Shown here in pieces: positions 1-5,961 of a stretch of DNA of 7,477 bases; the stretch's first letter is position 1; the number at the start of each line of letters is the position of its first letter. A program made the position numbers and the translations under genes. The stretch spans positions 1-7,477 of the forward strand of contig JAKCCC010000079.1 in assembly GCA_021838985.1 (NCBI GenBank), given 5' to 3'. Origin of the DNA: Planctomycetota bacterium. Its GTDB lineage: Bacteria > Planctomycetota > Phycisphaerae > WQYP01. A model generated the notes under the pieces. It had not been told where the DNA came from and did no database searches. It worked only from the letters and a program-made list of their open reading frames with translations.

Positions 1-121
1 TTACATTTGCGGCGCAAACCCGCCCCCTAAGAGCGCATCCCAGATCAGGCGTTACTCTCCCGTGTAAAGTCACTATACACCGGCGCAGCCAGGCTTGCAA
101 CCCTCGTCCCTGGGTCCAAGG

Positions 122-149
122 GTGAATCGATCGCCGAGGCAGATATAAT
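122..149 (+). promoter_or_regulatory. Candidate sigma-70-type promoter for the toroid protein/ino1 operon
   Basis: A perfect TATAAT hexamer lies at 144-149. Sixteen bases upstream is a poor -35 match (GTGAAT at 122-127, 3 of 6 to TTGACA). Transcription would start near 156, at the foot of the hairpin at 154-184, giving a leader of about 77 nt before the ATG at 233. The -10 box is convincing by sequence. The weak -35 suggests either help from an activator or a different sigma preference. No experimental support is visible. Confidence 0.5.
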
Positions 150-153
150 AAGT

Positions 154-184
154 CAGCGCGGCGGCGCTGATTGATGCCGCGCTG
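154..184 (+). promoter_or_regulatory. Leader stem-loop with two alternative pairings
   Basis: CAGCGCGGC (154-162) is the exact reverse complement of GCCGCGCTG (176-184), giving a 9-bp stem with a 13-nt loop. The same left arm, CAGCGC (154-159), can instead pair with GCGCTG at 164-169 across a 4-nt loop. The leader therefore has two mutually exclusive hairpins sharing one arm. It begins where transcription from the TATAAT box would start, so it may protect the 5' end of the mRNA or take part in a regulatory switch. The role is inferred from position only. Confidence 0.45.
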
Positions 185-198
185 GAACGAAACGCCCC

Positions 199-217
199 CG
201 GGCGCTCGCCCGTTTTT
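199..217 (+). terminator. Intrinsic terminator-like hairpin in the leader (possible attenuator)
   Basis: CGGGC (199-203) pairs with GCCCG (208-212) around a GCTC loop, and five T residues (213-217) follow directly. This is a short but textbook Rho-independent terminator shape. It ends only four bases before the GGAG ribosome site (222-225) of the next gene and lies downstream of the TATAAT box, so termination here would cut expression of the operon. CGCC (193-196) can pair with GGCG (201-204) and would break the terminator stem, a candidate anti-terminator. Alternatively it may end an upstream transcript or a roughly 60-nt small RNA. Confidence 0.45.
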
Positions 218-232
218 GATCGGAGTGCAACC

Positions 233-1402
233 ATGAACCATCGGATGAAGCGCCTTGTCGCCCAGGTCGTTTCCTTGATGATACTGACGGTGGCCGGCGG
301 CGTGGTCGCGGCCGCGCCGGCACGTAAGCCCCTCTATCGGGTCGATCCGGTGCTGGCCCGGGGCTTGCGGTATTTGCTTTCGCACCAGGGGCCGCACGGG
401 GCCTGGATGCCGCAGGTCGGTCCCGCTGTCACCGCCCTGGTGATTCGGGCGCTGATCCGCGCAGGCTACCCGGCGGATGATCCGCATGTCGTGCGAGCCC
501 TAAGCTATATCGAAAGCACGCGCCAGGCGGATGGAGGCTTTTATGTGCATGGGATGCTGCAAAACTACAACACCAGCATTGTGCTGAGCATGCTGACCGT
601 TCTGCCGCGGACCCGTTATCAGGCGCAAATCCGCGCCGCCCAGCGCTATCTGATGTCGTTGCAGCATGTGGCCGGCCAAAAGAACAGTCAGGGGCGCGTG
701 ATTACGAAAAACAGCTCCTGGTATGGGGGGGTGGGTTATGGCCATGATCGGCCGGATCTTTCCAATACCTCTTTTTTCATCGCGGCGCTGCATGACAGCG
801 GCATTCCACCGACCAACCCGGCCCTGCGGCGGGCCTTGGTGTTCGTGACCCGCTGCCAGGAAAACAGCGAAACCAATCCCCTGCCCTGGGCCAGGGGAAT
901 GCACAACGGCGGCTTCATCTACACGCCGGTTAACGGCGGTGGCGGTGGTTTCGGCAATCACGATACGCTGCGCGGCGCCAGCACCGCCCGCGGTGATCTT
1001 CCTTACCGTTGGACCGCCTATGGCACGATGACTTATTCCGGCCTTAAAAGCATGGTCTACTGTGGTCTGACAAAAAATGATCCCCGGGTGAAAGCCGCCA
1101 TCCGATGGATTCGCGGCCACTGGACGCTTAAATCCAACCCCGGCACGGGGGGCAGCCGGATGGGATTGTTCTATTACTACCTCATGTTCGGGCGGGCGCT
1201 GCACGCCCTGGGAGTCCAAACCATCACCGATGTGGATGGAATCCGCCACCACTGGCGGCCGGAACTGCATCGGCAATTGGCGTCGCTGCAGCTGAAAAGC
1301 GGCGCCTGGAAAAATTTATGGGCGAAGCGCTGGCTGGAAGGCCATCGGGACCTGGTGACCGCTTATAGCTGCCTGGCCCTTGAAAACGCGGATCGTCAAT
1401 GA
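233..1402 (+). CDS. Exported prenyltransferase/squalene-oxidase-repeat (alpha/alpha-toroid) protein
   Basis: This is a 389-residue protein with an apparent signal peptide. Residues 1-28 have a basic start (NHRMKR), a hydrophobic stretch to about residue 25, and an AAAPA cleavage-like end, so it is probably exported. The rest carries QxxxGxW-like repeats typical of the terpene-cyclase/prenyltransferase toroid fold: QGPHGAW at 52-58, RQADGGF at 97-103, a GGVGYG segment at 165-170, and LKSGAW at 354-359 followed by a TAYSCLAL helix at 376-383. No DxDD cyclase motif is present, so it is unlikely to be a squalene-hopene cyclase. Substrate and reaction are unknown. Proteins of this general type are frequent in Planctomycetota. 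The ATG at 233 is preceded by GGAG at 222-225. Its TGA overlaps the ATG of the inositol phosphate synthase gene, implying translational coupling. Family assignment is fairly secure; function is not. Confidence 0.85.
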   Translation: MNHRMKRLVAQVVSLMILTVAGGVVAAAPARKPLYRVDPVLARGLRYLLSHQGPHGAWMPQVGPAVTALVIRALIRAGYPADDPHVVRALSYIESTRQADGGFYVHGMLQNYNTSIVLSMLTVLPRTRYQAQIRAAQRYLMSLQHVAGQKNSQGRVITKNSSWYGGVGYGHDRPDLSNTSFFIAALHDSGIPPTNPALRRALVFVTRCQENSETNPLPWARGMHNGGFIYTPVNGGGGGFGNHDTLRGASTARGDLPYRWTAYGTMTYSGLKSMVYCGLTKNDPRVKAAIRWIRGHWTLKSNPGTGGSRMGLFYYYLMFGRALHALGVQTITDVDGIRHHWRPELHRQLASLQLKSGAWKNLWAKRWLEGHRDLVTAYSCLALENADRQ

Positions 1403-2532
1403 TTCCATCGCCGCGCATCGCCATGGTCGGCGTAGGAAATTGCGCCAGCACGCTGGTGCAGGGAATTTCCTATTATCGCCGCAGTGCTTCCATCGTCGGT
1501 TTGATGCATCCGACGTTGGGGGGATTAGCCGTTGGCGACATTCACCTCGCCTGCGCCTTTGACGTGGATAAACGCAAGATCGGCCTGCCGGTGGGCCGGG
1601 CGATTTTCGCGCCGCCTAACAACAGCCGTGTTTTCTGTCCGGACCCGGACGACGATGGGGCCGTGGTGCATCCCGGGCCGCTCGGTGACGGCGTGACGGC
1701 GCATCTGCGGGATGCCTCTTTACCCCAGCACGTGGAGGTGGATGACCGGGCGGCGCCAACCGCGCCCACTGCGGTAGTGCGGGTGCTGCGCGACACCGGC
1801 GCCAATATTCTGGTGAATTATCTGCCCGTGGGCGCCCAGACGGCGGCAGAGCTTTACGCCCAAGCCTGCCTGGACGCGGGCGTGGCGATGGTCAATTGCA
1901 TTCCGGTCTTCATTGCCAGTGACCGGGGCTGGCAGGAGCGCTTCGCCACAGCCGGCCTGCCGTTGATCGGCGACGATGTCAAATCGCAGTTCGGAGCCAC
2001 CATCGTGCATCGCCAGTTGGCGGCTCTGGCCGAAAGCCGCGGCCTGAGCATTGATTCCACGTATCAACTGAATTTCGGCGGCAATACCGATTTTCTGAAC
2101 ATGCTGGAGCGTACCCGGTTGCTGAGCAAAAAGATCAGCAAAACGCAAGCTGTCACCAGCCAGCTTCGGAAGGACTTCGACGAGCGGCGCGTGCACATCG
2201 GCCCGTCGGATTATGTGGCTTTTCTGGCGGACAACAAAATTTGTTATATCCGCCTGAACGCCCGCGGCTTCGCGGACTTGCCAATGGAATTAGACGTGAA
2301 ATTATCCGTAGAAGATTCACCCAACAGCGCTGGCGTGGTGGTGGACGCGATTCGCTGCGCGGCACTGGCCTTGGCCAAGGGCATCGGTGGGGCTATTCCG
2401 GCGGTATCCGCCGCGTTGATGAAGCATCCGCCGCGGCAGATGGCCGAGCCGGCCGCCGCCGCCGCGCTGGAGGAATGGATTACTTCTTTTGCGCCAACGC
2501 CCGCACCTTCATCGGCAGACCGAACAGCTTGA
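1399..2532 (+). CDS. ino1: myo-Inositol-1-phosphate synthase
   Basis: This is a 377-residue NAD-dependent enzyme that isomerises D-glucose 6-phosphate to 1L-myo-inositol 1-phosphate, the first step to inositol lipids and other inositol compounds. The Rossmann dinucleotide motif GVGNCAS is at residues 11-17. Family hallmarks follow in order: GDDVKSQFGATIVHR at 191-205 (active-site lysine region), NFGGNTDFLNM at 225-235, KKISK at 244-248, and DSPNSAG at 306-312. The length (about 360-380 residues) and motif spacing match the shorter archaeal/actinobacterial/planctomycete type rather than the roughly 500-residue eukaryotic type. It starts at an ATG inside the stop of the preceding toroid gene (ATGA), so expression probably depends on that gene's translation. 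The last 17 codons overlap argG on the other strand, and this Pro/Ala/Ser-rich tail is not part of the conserved core. No lipid-forming partner enzyme lies in the window. Confidence 0.93.
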   Translation: MIPSPRIAMVGVGNCASTLVQGISYYRRSASIVGLMHPTLGGLAVGDIHLACAFDVDKRKIGLPVGRAIFAPPNNSRVFCPDPDDDGAVVHPGPLGDGVTAHLRDASLPQHVEVDDRAAPTAPTAVVRVLRDTGANILVNYLPVGAQTAAELYAQACLDAGVAMVNCIPVFIASDRGWQERFATAGLPLIGDDVKSQFGATIVHRQLAALAESRGLSIDSTYQLNFGGNTDFLNMLERTRLLSKKISKTQAVTSQLRKDFDERRVHIGPSDYVAFLADNKICYIRLNARGFADLPMELDVKLSVEDSPNSAGVVVDAIRCAALALAKGIGGAIPAVSAALMKHPPRQMAEPAAAAALEEWITSFAPTPAPSSADRTA

Positions 2533-3694
2533 TGAAGCCGCTGGCGTCCTGGCCGTCGTATTCGGCGCCCATGGTGAAACTGGCCAAATCCTTGCGATAC
2601 AGACTCTGCGGCGATTCCACGGACGCCACCGTGGCGTGCCCCTTGAACAGGCGCAGCTTCACCCGGCCTGTCACCGAGCGCATGGCCGCCGCCATAAAGG
2701 CATCCAGTGCCTCGCGCAACGGATGGAACCATTGGCCATAATAAACCAGCTCGGCGTACTTGAGCGCCAACTGTTGCTTGTAATGGAGCAGATCACGTTC
2801 CAGACAAATTGACTCCAGACCCCGAATGGCGGCCAGCAAAATCGTTCCCCCCGGCGTCTCATACGCCCCGCGGCTTTTGATTCCCACCAGCCGATTTTCC
2901 ACCAGGTGGCTTTGACCGACGGCATGCCGGCCCCCCGCGACGTTAAGTTGCTGGATAATCTGGTGCGCGGCCAGCCGGCGGCCATTTACCCCCACAGGAA
3001 GCCCGCCCGCGAAATCCACGCCGATCATTTCTGGCTTATTCGGCGCCTTGCTTAGAGGCGTGCTTAACACCCACAAATCGTCCTGGGGTTCATTGGCCGG
3101 ATCCTCCAAGTCCGCGCCTTCATGGGAAATGTGCCAGAGATTGCGGTCGCGCGAATAAATGTTTTTGATCGTCTGTGTAATCGGTATCCCTTTTTCCCTG
3201 GCATAGGCCACCGCCGCCTCGCGGCTGCGCAGCTCGAAGCGCGGATCACGCCAGGGCGCCACCACCTTCAGTTCCGGCCCCAGGGCCATATAGGTCAGCT
3301 CGAAGCGCACTTGATCGTTGCCTTTGCCGGTGGCGCCGTGGGCAACGGCGTCGGCCCCTTCCTGATGCGCCACCTGCACCTGATGCCGGGCGATGAGCGG
3401 CCGGGCGATGGACGTGCCCAACAGGTACTGATGTTCATAAACGGCCCCGGCGCGAAGCAGGGGAAAACAATAGTCGCGGGCGAATTCCTCCCGCAAGTCC
3501 ATGACCACGCACTTGTCGGCGCCGCTGGCCAGGGCTTTCTTTTTGATGCCCGCCAATTCATCGCCCTGGCCAAGCTCCGCGGCAAACGCGATCACCCGGC
3601 AGCCGGGATAACGATCCTTTAGCCAAGGCAGAATCACAGAGGTATCCAATCCGCCGGAATAGGCCAGCACGATTGTCTTGATCGAATCGGTCAT
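2480..3694 (-). CDS. argG: Argininosuccinate synthase
   Basis: This 404-residue cytosolic enzyme joins citrulline and aspartate using ATP, the penultimate step of arginine synthesis. The N-type ATP pyrophosphatase P-loop AYSGGLDTS is at residues 11-19. YLLGTSIARP (90-99), HGATGKGNDQVRFE (119-132), IYSRDRNLWHISHEG (179-193) and VENRLVGIKSRGAYETPGG (265-283) are all family signatures. The chosen ATG (3692-3694 on the + strand) has AGGAGA eight bases upstream. An open frame continues to 3751, but the extra residues are unconserved and would swallow that ribosome site. Length is normal for the family. The motif before VENR reads HAVGQSH (257-263), where the usual form is close to HGVGRID. The 3' end overlaps the inositol phosphate synthase gene tail-to-tail by 53 bp. 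No other arg gene is nearby, so it appears to be a single-gene unit. Confidence 0.96.
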   Translation of the reverse strand: MTDSIKTIVLAYSGGLDTSVILPWLKDRYPGCRVIAFAAELGQGDELAGIKKKALASGADKCVVMDLREEFARDYCFPLLRAGAVYEHQYLLGTSIARPLIARHQVQVAHQEGADAVAHGATGKGNDQVRFELTYMALGPELKVVAPWRDPRFELRSREAAVAYAREKGIPITQTIKNIYSRDRNLWHISHEGADLEDPANEPQDDLWVLSTPLSKAPNKPEMIGVDFAGGLPVGVNGRRLAAHQIIQQLNVAGGRHAVGQSHLVENRLVGIKSRGAYETPGGTILLAAIRGLESICLERDLLHYKQQLALKYAELVYYGQWFHPLREALDAFMAAAMRSVTGRVKLRLFKGHATVASVESPQSLYRKDLASFTMGAEYDGQDASGFIKLFGLPMKVRALAQKK

Positions 3695-3796
3695 GGTCAC
3701 ATTCTCCTGTGGTGGGCCGTCAAGCAGGAAGAGCGCCGCCGCGGCGTTCACGCCCAGCGGCGCGCTTTCTGGACCTAGGTTCCCTTCCCGACGGGC

Positions 3797-3826
3797 AATC
3801 TACGCGAAGTGTGTCTCGAATGCCAA
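3797..3826 (-). promoter_or_regulatory. Candidate argG promoter
   Basis: Read on the - strand, TTGGCA (3821-3826, 5 of 6 to TTGACA) is followed after 18 bases by TAGATT (3797-3802, 4 of 6 to TATAAT). Transcription would start near 3790 and give an argG leader of about 95 nt. The -35 box falls on the upstream ATG candidate of the divergent kdsD gene. No clear arginine-repressor operator was recognised. This is a pattern match only. Confidence 0.35.
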
Positions 3827-4953
3827 CGCCTGCGGCCGCTCCCGCGCCCATCGAAATCCCGATAGTCCCGATAGCCGTCGGCGTTGCTCCTGCCGCTGGC
3901 GAGGTTGGGCTGAATCGTTTATTGTTAGCGGGCATGATGAAAGACGCGGTTTCCGTGGATAGCAAGCAACTTCTGGCCGAGGCCCGGCAGGTACTGCGTG
4001 CCGAGGCGCAAAGCGTGCTGCAGCTTGCCGACCGGCTGGATGCAAGCATCGCCGCGGCCATCACCGCCATTTACGCGCACACCGCCTCGGAGAAGCCGGG
4101 CGCGGTGGTGGTAAGCGGAGTGGGCAAATCCGGCCTGGCCGGTCAGCGCATCAGCGCCAGCTTTGCCAGCACGGGCACGCCGTCACACTTTCTGCATCCG
4201 GTGGAAGCACTGCACGGCGACCTGGGGCGGGTGCGCCGGGACGATATCGCCCTGCTGATTTCCTATGGCGGGGAGACGGATGAACTGATCCGCCTGCTGG
4301 ATCATCTAAAACGCCTGGGCGTACCGGCCATCGCCCTGACCAGTCGCCGCGGCGCCAGTCTGGGCAGACTGGCGGACATTGCCGTGGAATTGGGAGCCAT
4401 CGAAGAAGCCTGTCCGCTGCGTTTGGCGCCGACCACCAGCCTGGCCTGTATCAATGCGGTGGCCGATGCCATAGTGCTGGGGGTAATGAGCCGGCGGAAA
4501 TTTTCCGCGGAAGATTTTGCGGCGTTTCATCCGGGAGGCGCGCTGGGGCGAAAGCTGCTGCGGGTCGGCGAGGTGATGAGTTTTCGCGTGGGAGAAAATG
4601 CGGCCACCGCCCCGGCGAATCTTTCGGTCCGCGCCGCGCTGGCCCGCGACAAACCTACCGGCCGCCGCGCCGGAGCCTTAATGTTGGTCGACGAGCAGGG
4701 AGTATTGGCGGGAATTTTTACCGATGCCGACCTGCGCCGGCGCCTGTTGCAGTTCACTGATTTATTGGATCGGCCGGTGGCGGCGGTGATGACAGCCCAT
4801 CCCAAACGAATCCGCCGGGATGCCCTGGCCAGCGAGGCCCTGGCGCTCCTCAATCAATACCGCATCGACGAATTGCCGGTGGTCGATGAAACCGATAAGC
4901 CGGTCGGTTTGATCGACGTGCAGGATTTGTTGGCGCTGCGGCTGATGGAATAA
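3820..4953 (+). CDS. kdsD: Arabinose-5-phosphate isomerase, KdsD/KpsF/GutQ family (SIS + two CBS domains)
   Basis: The enzyme interconverts D-ribulose 5-phosphate and D-arabinose 5-phosphate, the first committed precursor of Kdo in LPS. The SIS sugar-isomerase domain includes GVGKSG (residues 100-105 from this start), the FASTGTPSHFLHPVEALHGDLG block and the SYGGETDE segment. FHPGGALGRKLL closes the domain and leads into two CBS repeats, the second containing IDELPVVDETDKPVGLIDV. It is 377 residues from the ATG at 3820, whose ribosome site is weak (GAAG ten bases upstream). The first 38 residues are Ala/Pro/Val-rich and unconserved. A start at 3934 or 3937 would give 338-339 residues, close to the usual family length, and would put the catalytic-loop lysine near the position expected from E. 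coli KdsD, so the true start is uncertain. It heads the Kdo/LPS cluster and diverges from argG. Confidence 0.93.
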   Translation: MPTPAAAPAPIEIPIVPIAVGVAPAAGEVGLNRLLLAGMMKDAVSVDSKQLLAEARQVLRAEAQSVLQLADRLDASIAAAITAIYAHTASEKPGAVVVSGVGKSGLAGQRISASFASTGTPSHFLHPVEALHGDLGRVRRDDIALLISYGGETDELIRLLDHLKRLGVPAIALTSRRGASLGRLADIAVELGAIEEACPLRLAPTTSLACINAVADAIVLGVMSRRKFSAEDFAAFHPGGALGRKLLRVGEVMSFRVGENAATAPANLSVRAALARDKPTGRRAGALMLVDEQGVLAGIFTDADLRRRLLQFTDLLDRPVAAVMTAHPKRIRRDALASEALALLNQYRIDELPVVDETDKPVGLIDVQDLLALRLME

Positions 4954-4970
4954 CGTGACAGGCCACGGGC

Positions 4971-4978
4971 CCTGCGCC
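4971..4978 (+). repeat. Left copy of an 8-bp direct repeat flanking the methyltransferase insert
   Basis: CCTGCGCC lies 17 bases after the kdsD stop codon. The same eight bases recur at 5902-5909, just after the methyltransferase stop. The pair brackets the low-G+C two-gene insert and could be a target-site duplication or recombination footprint. Eight GC-rich bases can also recur by chance in a GC-rich genome. Confidence 0.3.
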
Positions 4979-5001
4979 CCGGTCCCTGGAAACAAAACTA
5001 T

Positions 5002-5301
5002 ATGCCGTACGCTTCTGTTGACAGTCCTCAACATTTATTAGCCAAGGACGCAAAAAAGGCCTTCGCCGCGGCGAGAGACGCTTTCATCGCGAGTTACAGG
5101 GGCGGGAAACGACACAATCGATTCACGAAGGTTCAGCTTTCACTGGGTGCCGATGCGGCGTTACAATCTTATTTTGCGGATCACGCGGACGCGATTGCAA
5201 ACTGGTTCAACGTCATCGCCCCGCGCGGAAAGGGATTGGCTGTTCTCAAAGATGAATTAACGGTTCTGAAAAATAAGAAACGGCCGGAGATTGGCGCATG
5301 A
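5002..5301 (+). CDS. Unknown 99-residue protein coupled to the Dam-type methyltransferase
   Basis: I do not recognise this protein. It is small, basic and without a signal peptide or membrane segment, so probably cytosolic. Residues 13-36 look helical and charged (KDAKKAFAAARDAF), followed by a basic GGKRHNRFTK stretch (35-44), a helical middle containing HADAIANWF, and a lysine-rich end (LKNKKRPE). The basic patches would suit nucleic-acid contact, but that is speculation. Its TGA overlaps the next ATG (ATGA), so it is co-translated with the methyltransferase and probably acts with or regulates it. The ribosome site is weak (GGA eleven bases upstream). Hand-counted G+C over 5041-5280 is about 52%, well below the neighbouring kdsD, suggesting acquisition with the methyltransferase. 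It is too short for a typical restriction endonuclease. Confidence 0.7.
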   Translation: MPYASVDSPQHLLAKDAKKAFAAARDAFIASYRGGKRHNRFTKVQLSLGADAALQSYFADHADAIANWFNVIAPRGKGLAVLKDELTVLKNKKRPEIGA

Positions 5302-5897
5302 CCGCGGGGCGCACACTTAATACCTTTAGCCAGGACTGGGGAACACCGGCCAAGTACGTCCAGGCCGTGCGGGAGTTCTTTGGCGGACACATCGATTTAG
5401 ATCCTTGTTCTAATGCGTACTCGATGGTGGGCGCCCGGACGCAATATTGCCTTCCCACCCACGATGGGTTGCAGGAGAGCTGGAATTTCCCGACCATCTA
5501 CGTCAATCCTCCCTACGGAATAGACAAACGGCACGGTACGTCCATAAAGAAAAAGAAATGGTTGGCGCGATGTGCCATGGCGCATACCCACCATCGATCC
5601 GAGGTTCTGGCGCTCGTCCCTGTAGCCACCAACACCAGTCACTGGAAGAACTATGTCTTTGGCCAAGCCACGGCGGTTTGCTTCCTCTACGACACGCGCC
5701 TCAAGTTCCTGGTGAATGGCCAAAAGGCCGGTACAGGTGCGCCTATGTCCTGTGCCATGATCTACTGGAGAACCCGGTTGGAGGGATTCTTTTCGGTGTT
5801 CCGCCAGTTTGGAGCTGCCGTTGATTTGCGCAATCTTAAAGGTCAGCAGCTTGGAGAAGCCGTGGCGAGCCGCCAAATGCGATTGGCTTATGGGTAG
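5298..5897 (+). CDS. Phage-type DNA N6-adenine methyltransferase (Dam family)
   Basis: This 199-residue protein resembles the short phage Dam family (Pfam DNA N-6-adenine-methyltransferase), which transfers a methyl group from S-adenosylmethionine to adenine in DNA. The family signatures appear in order: DWGTP at residues 13-17, DLDPCSN at 33-39, the catalytic NPPYG at 70-74 (motif IV, (D/N)PPY), and VPVATNTSHW at 107-116. The sequence specificity cannot be read from the protein. No restriction nuclease is present, so it is an orphan methyltransferase unless the 99-residue partner has that role. GGAG (5286-5289) lies eight bases before the ATG, and the start overlaps the upstream stop. G+C is about 56% against 65-72% in sampled kdsD lines, supporting horizontal origin, probably from phage or a mobile element. 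The frame is intact with no sign of decay. Confidence 0.87.
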   Translation: MTAGRTLNTFSQDWGTPAKYVQAVREFFGGHIDLDPCSNAYSMVGARTQYCLPTHDGLQESWNFPTIYVNPPYGIDKRHGTSIKKKKWLARCAMAHTHHRSEVLALVPVATNTSHWKNYVFGQATAVCFLYDTRLKFLVNGQKAGTGAPMSCAMIYWRTRLEGFFSVFRQFGAAVDLRNLKGQQLGEAVASRQMRLAYG

Positions 5898-5931
5898 CCG
5901 ACCTGCGCCTGACGGAACCGTCTTGGTCGGC
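5897..5931 (+). repeat. Two-tier inverted repeat just after the methyltransferase stop
   Basis: GCCGACC (5897-5903) pairs with GGTCGGC (5925-5931). Inside it GACG (5911-5914) pairs with CGTC (5919-5922) around a GAAC loop. The resulting 7+4 bp hairpin begins at the last base of the methyltransferase stop codon. No T-run follows (CCAAAACG), so it is not a classic intrinsic terminator. It could slow or trim the transcript end, or mark the right edge of the insert. Confidence 0.35.
5902..5909 (+). repeat. Right copy of the CCTGCGCC direct repeat
   Basis: This is the exact match to 4971-4978 in the same orientation, located four bases after the methyltransferase stop and inside the loop side of the hairpin at 5897-5931. 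It may be the second half of an insertion footprint. The evidence is limited to the sequence match and its position. Confidence 0.3.
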
Positions 5932-5961
5932 CCAAAACGCATACTTACGGAGAAGACACAC

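Noticed and set aside
1..54. Possible 3' end of a - strand gene, since TTA at 1-3 would be a stop codon
   Set aside because: Reading that frame upstream meets another stop at 52-54, leaving only 16 codons, so there is no support for a gene end.
500..1276. Open frame of 258 codons on the - strand
   Set aside because: It lies wholly antisense to the toroid protein gene, has no recognisable motifs and a His/Ala/Gly-rich composition typical of a GC-rich shadow frame.
1720..2196. Open frame of 158 codons on the - strand
   Set aside because: It is antisense to the conserved core of inositol phosphate synthase and looks like a shadow.
4961..4970. GGCC-ACG-GGCC type hairpin as a kdsD terminator
   Set aside because: Only four base pairs with a tight loop and no T-run after it, which is too weak to call.
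5018..5039. Consensus TTGACA with a TTTATT box, looking like an internal promoter
   Set aside because: The spacing is only about 10 bases, too short for a sigma-70 promoter, and it lies inside the 99-residue coding region.
5923..5947. TTGGTC and TACTTA before kdsC as a promoter
   Set aside because: The spacing of about 13 bases is too short, and both boxes match poorly.
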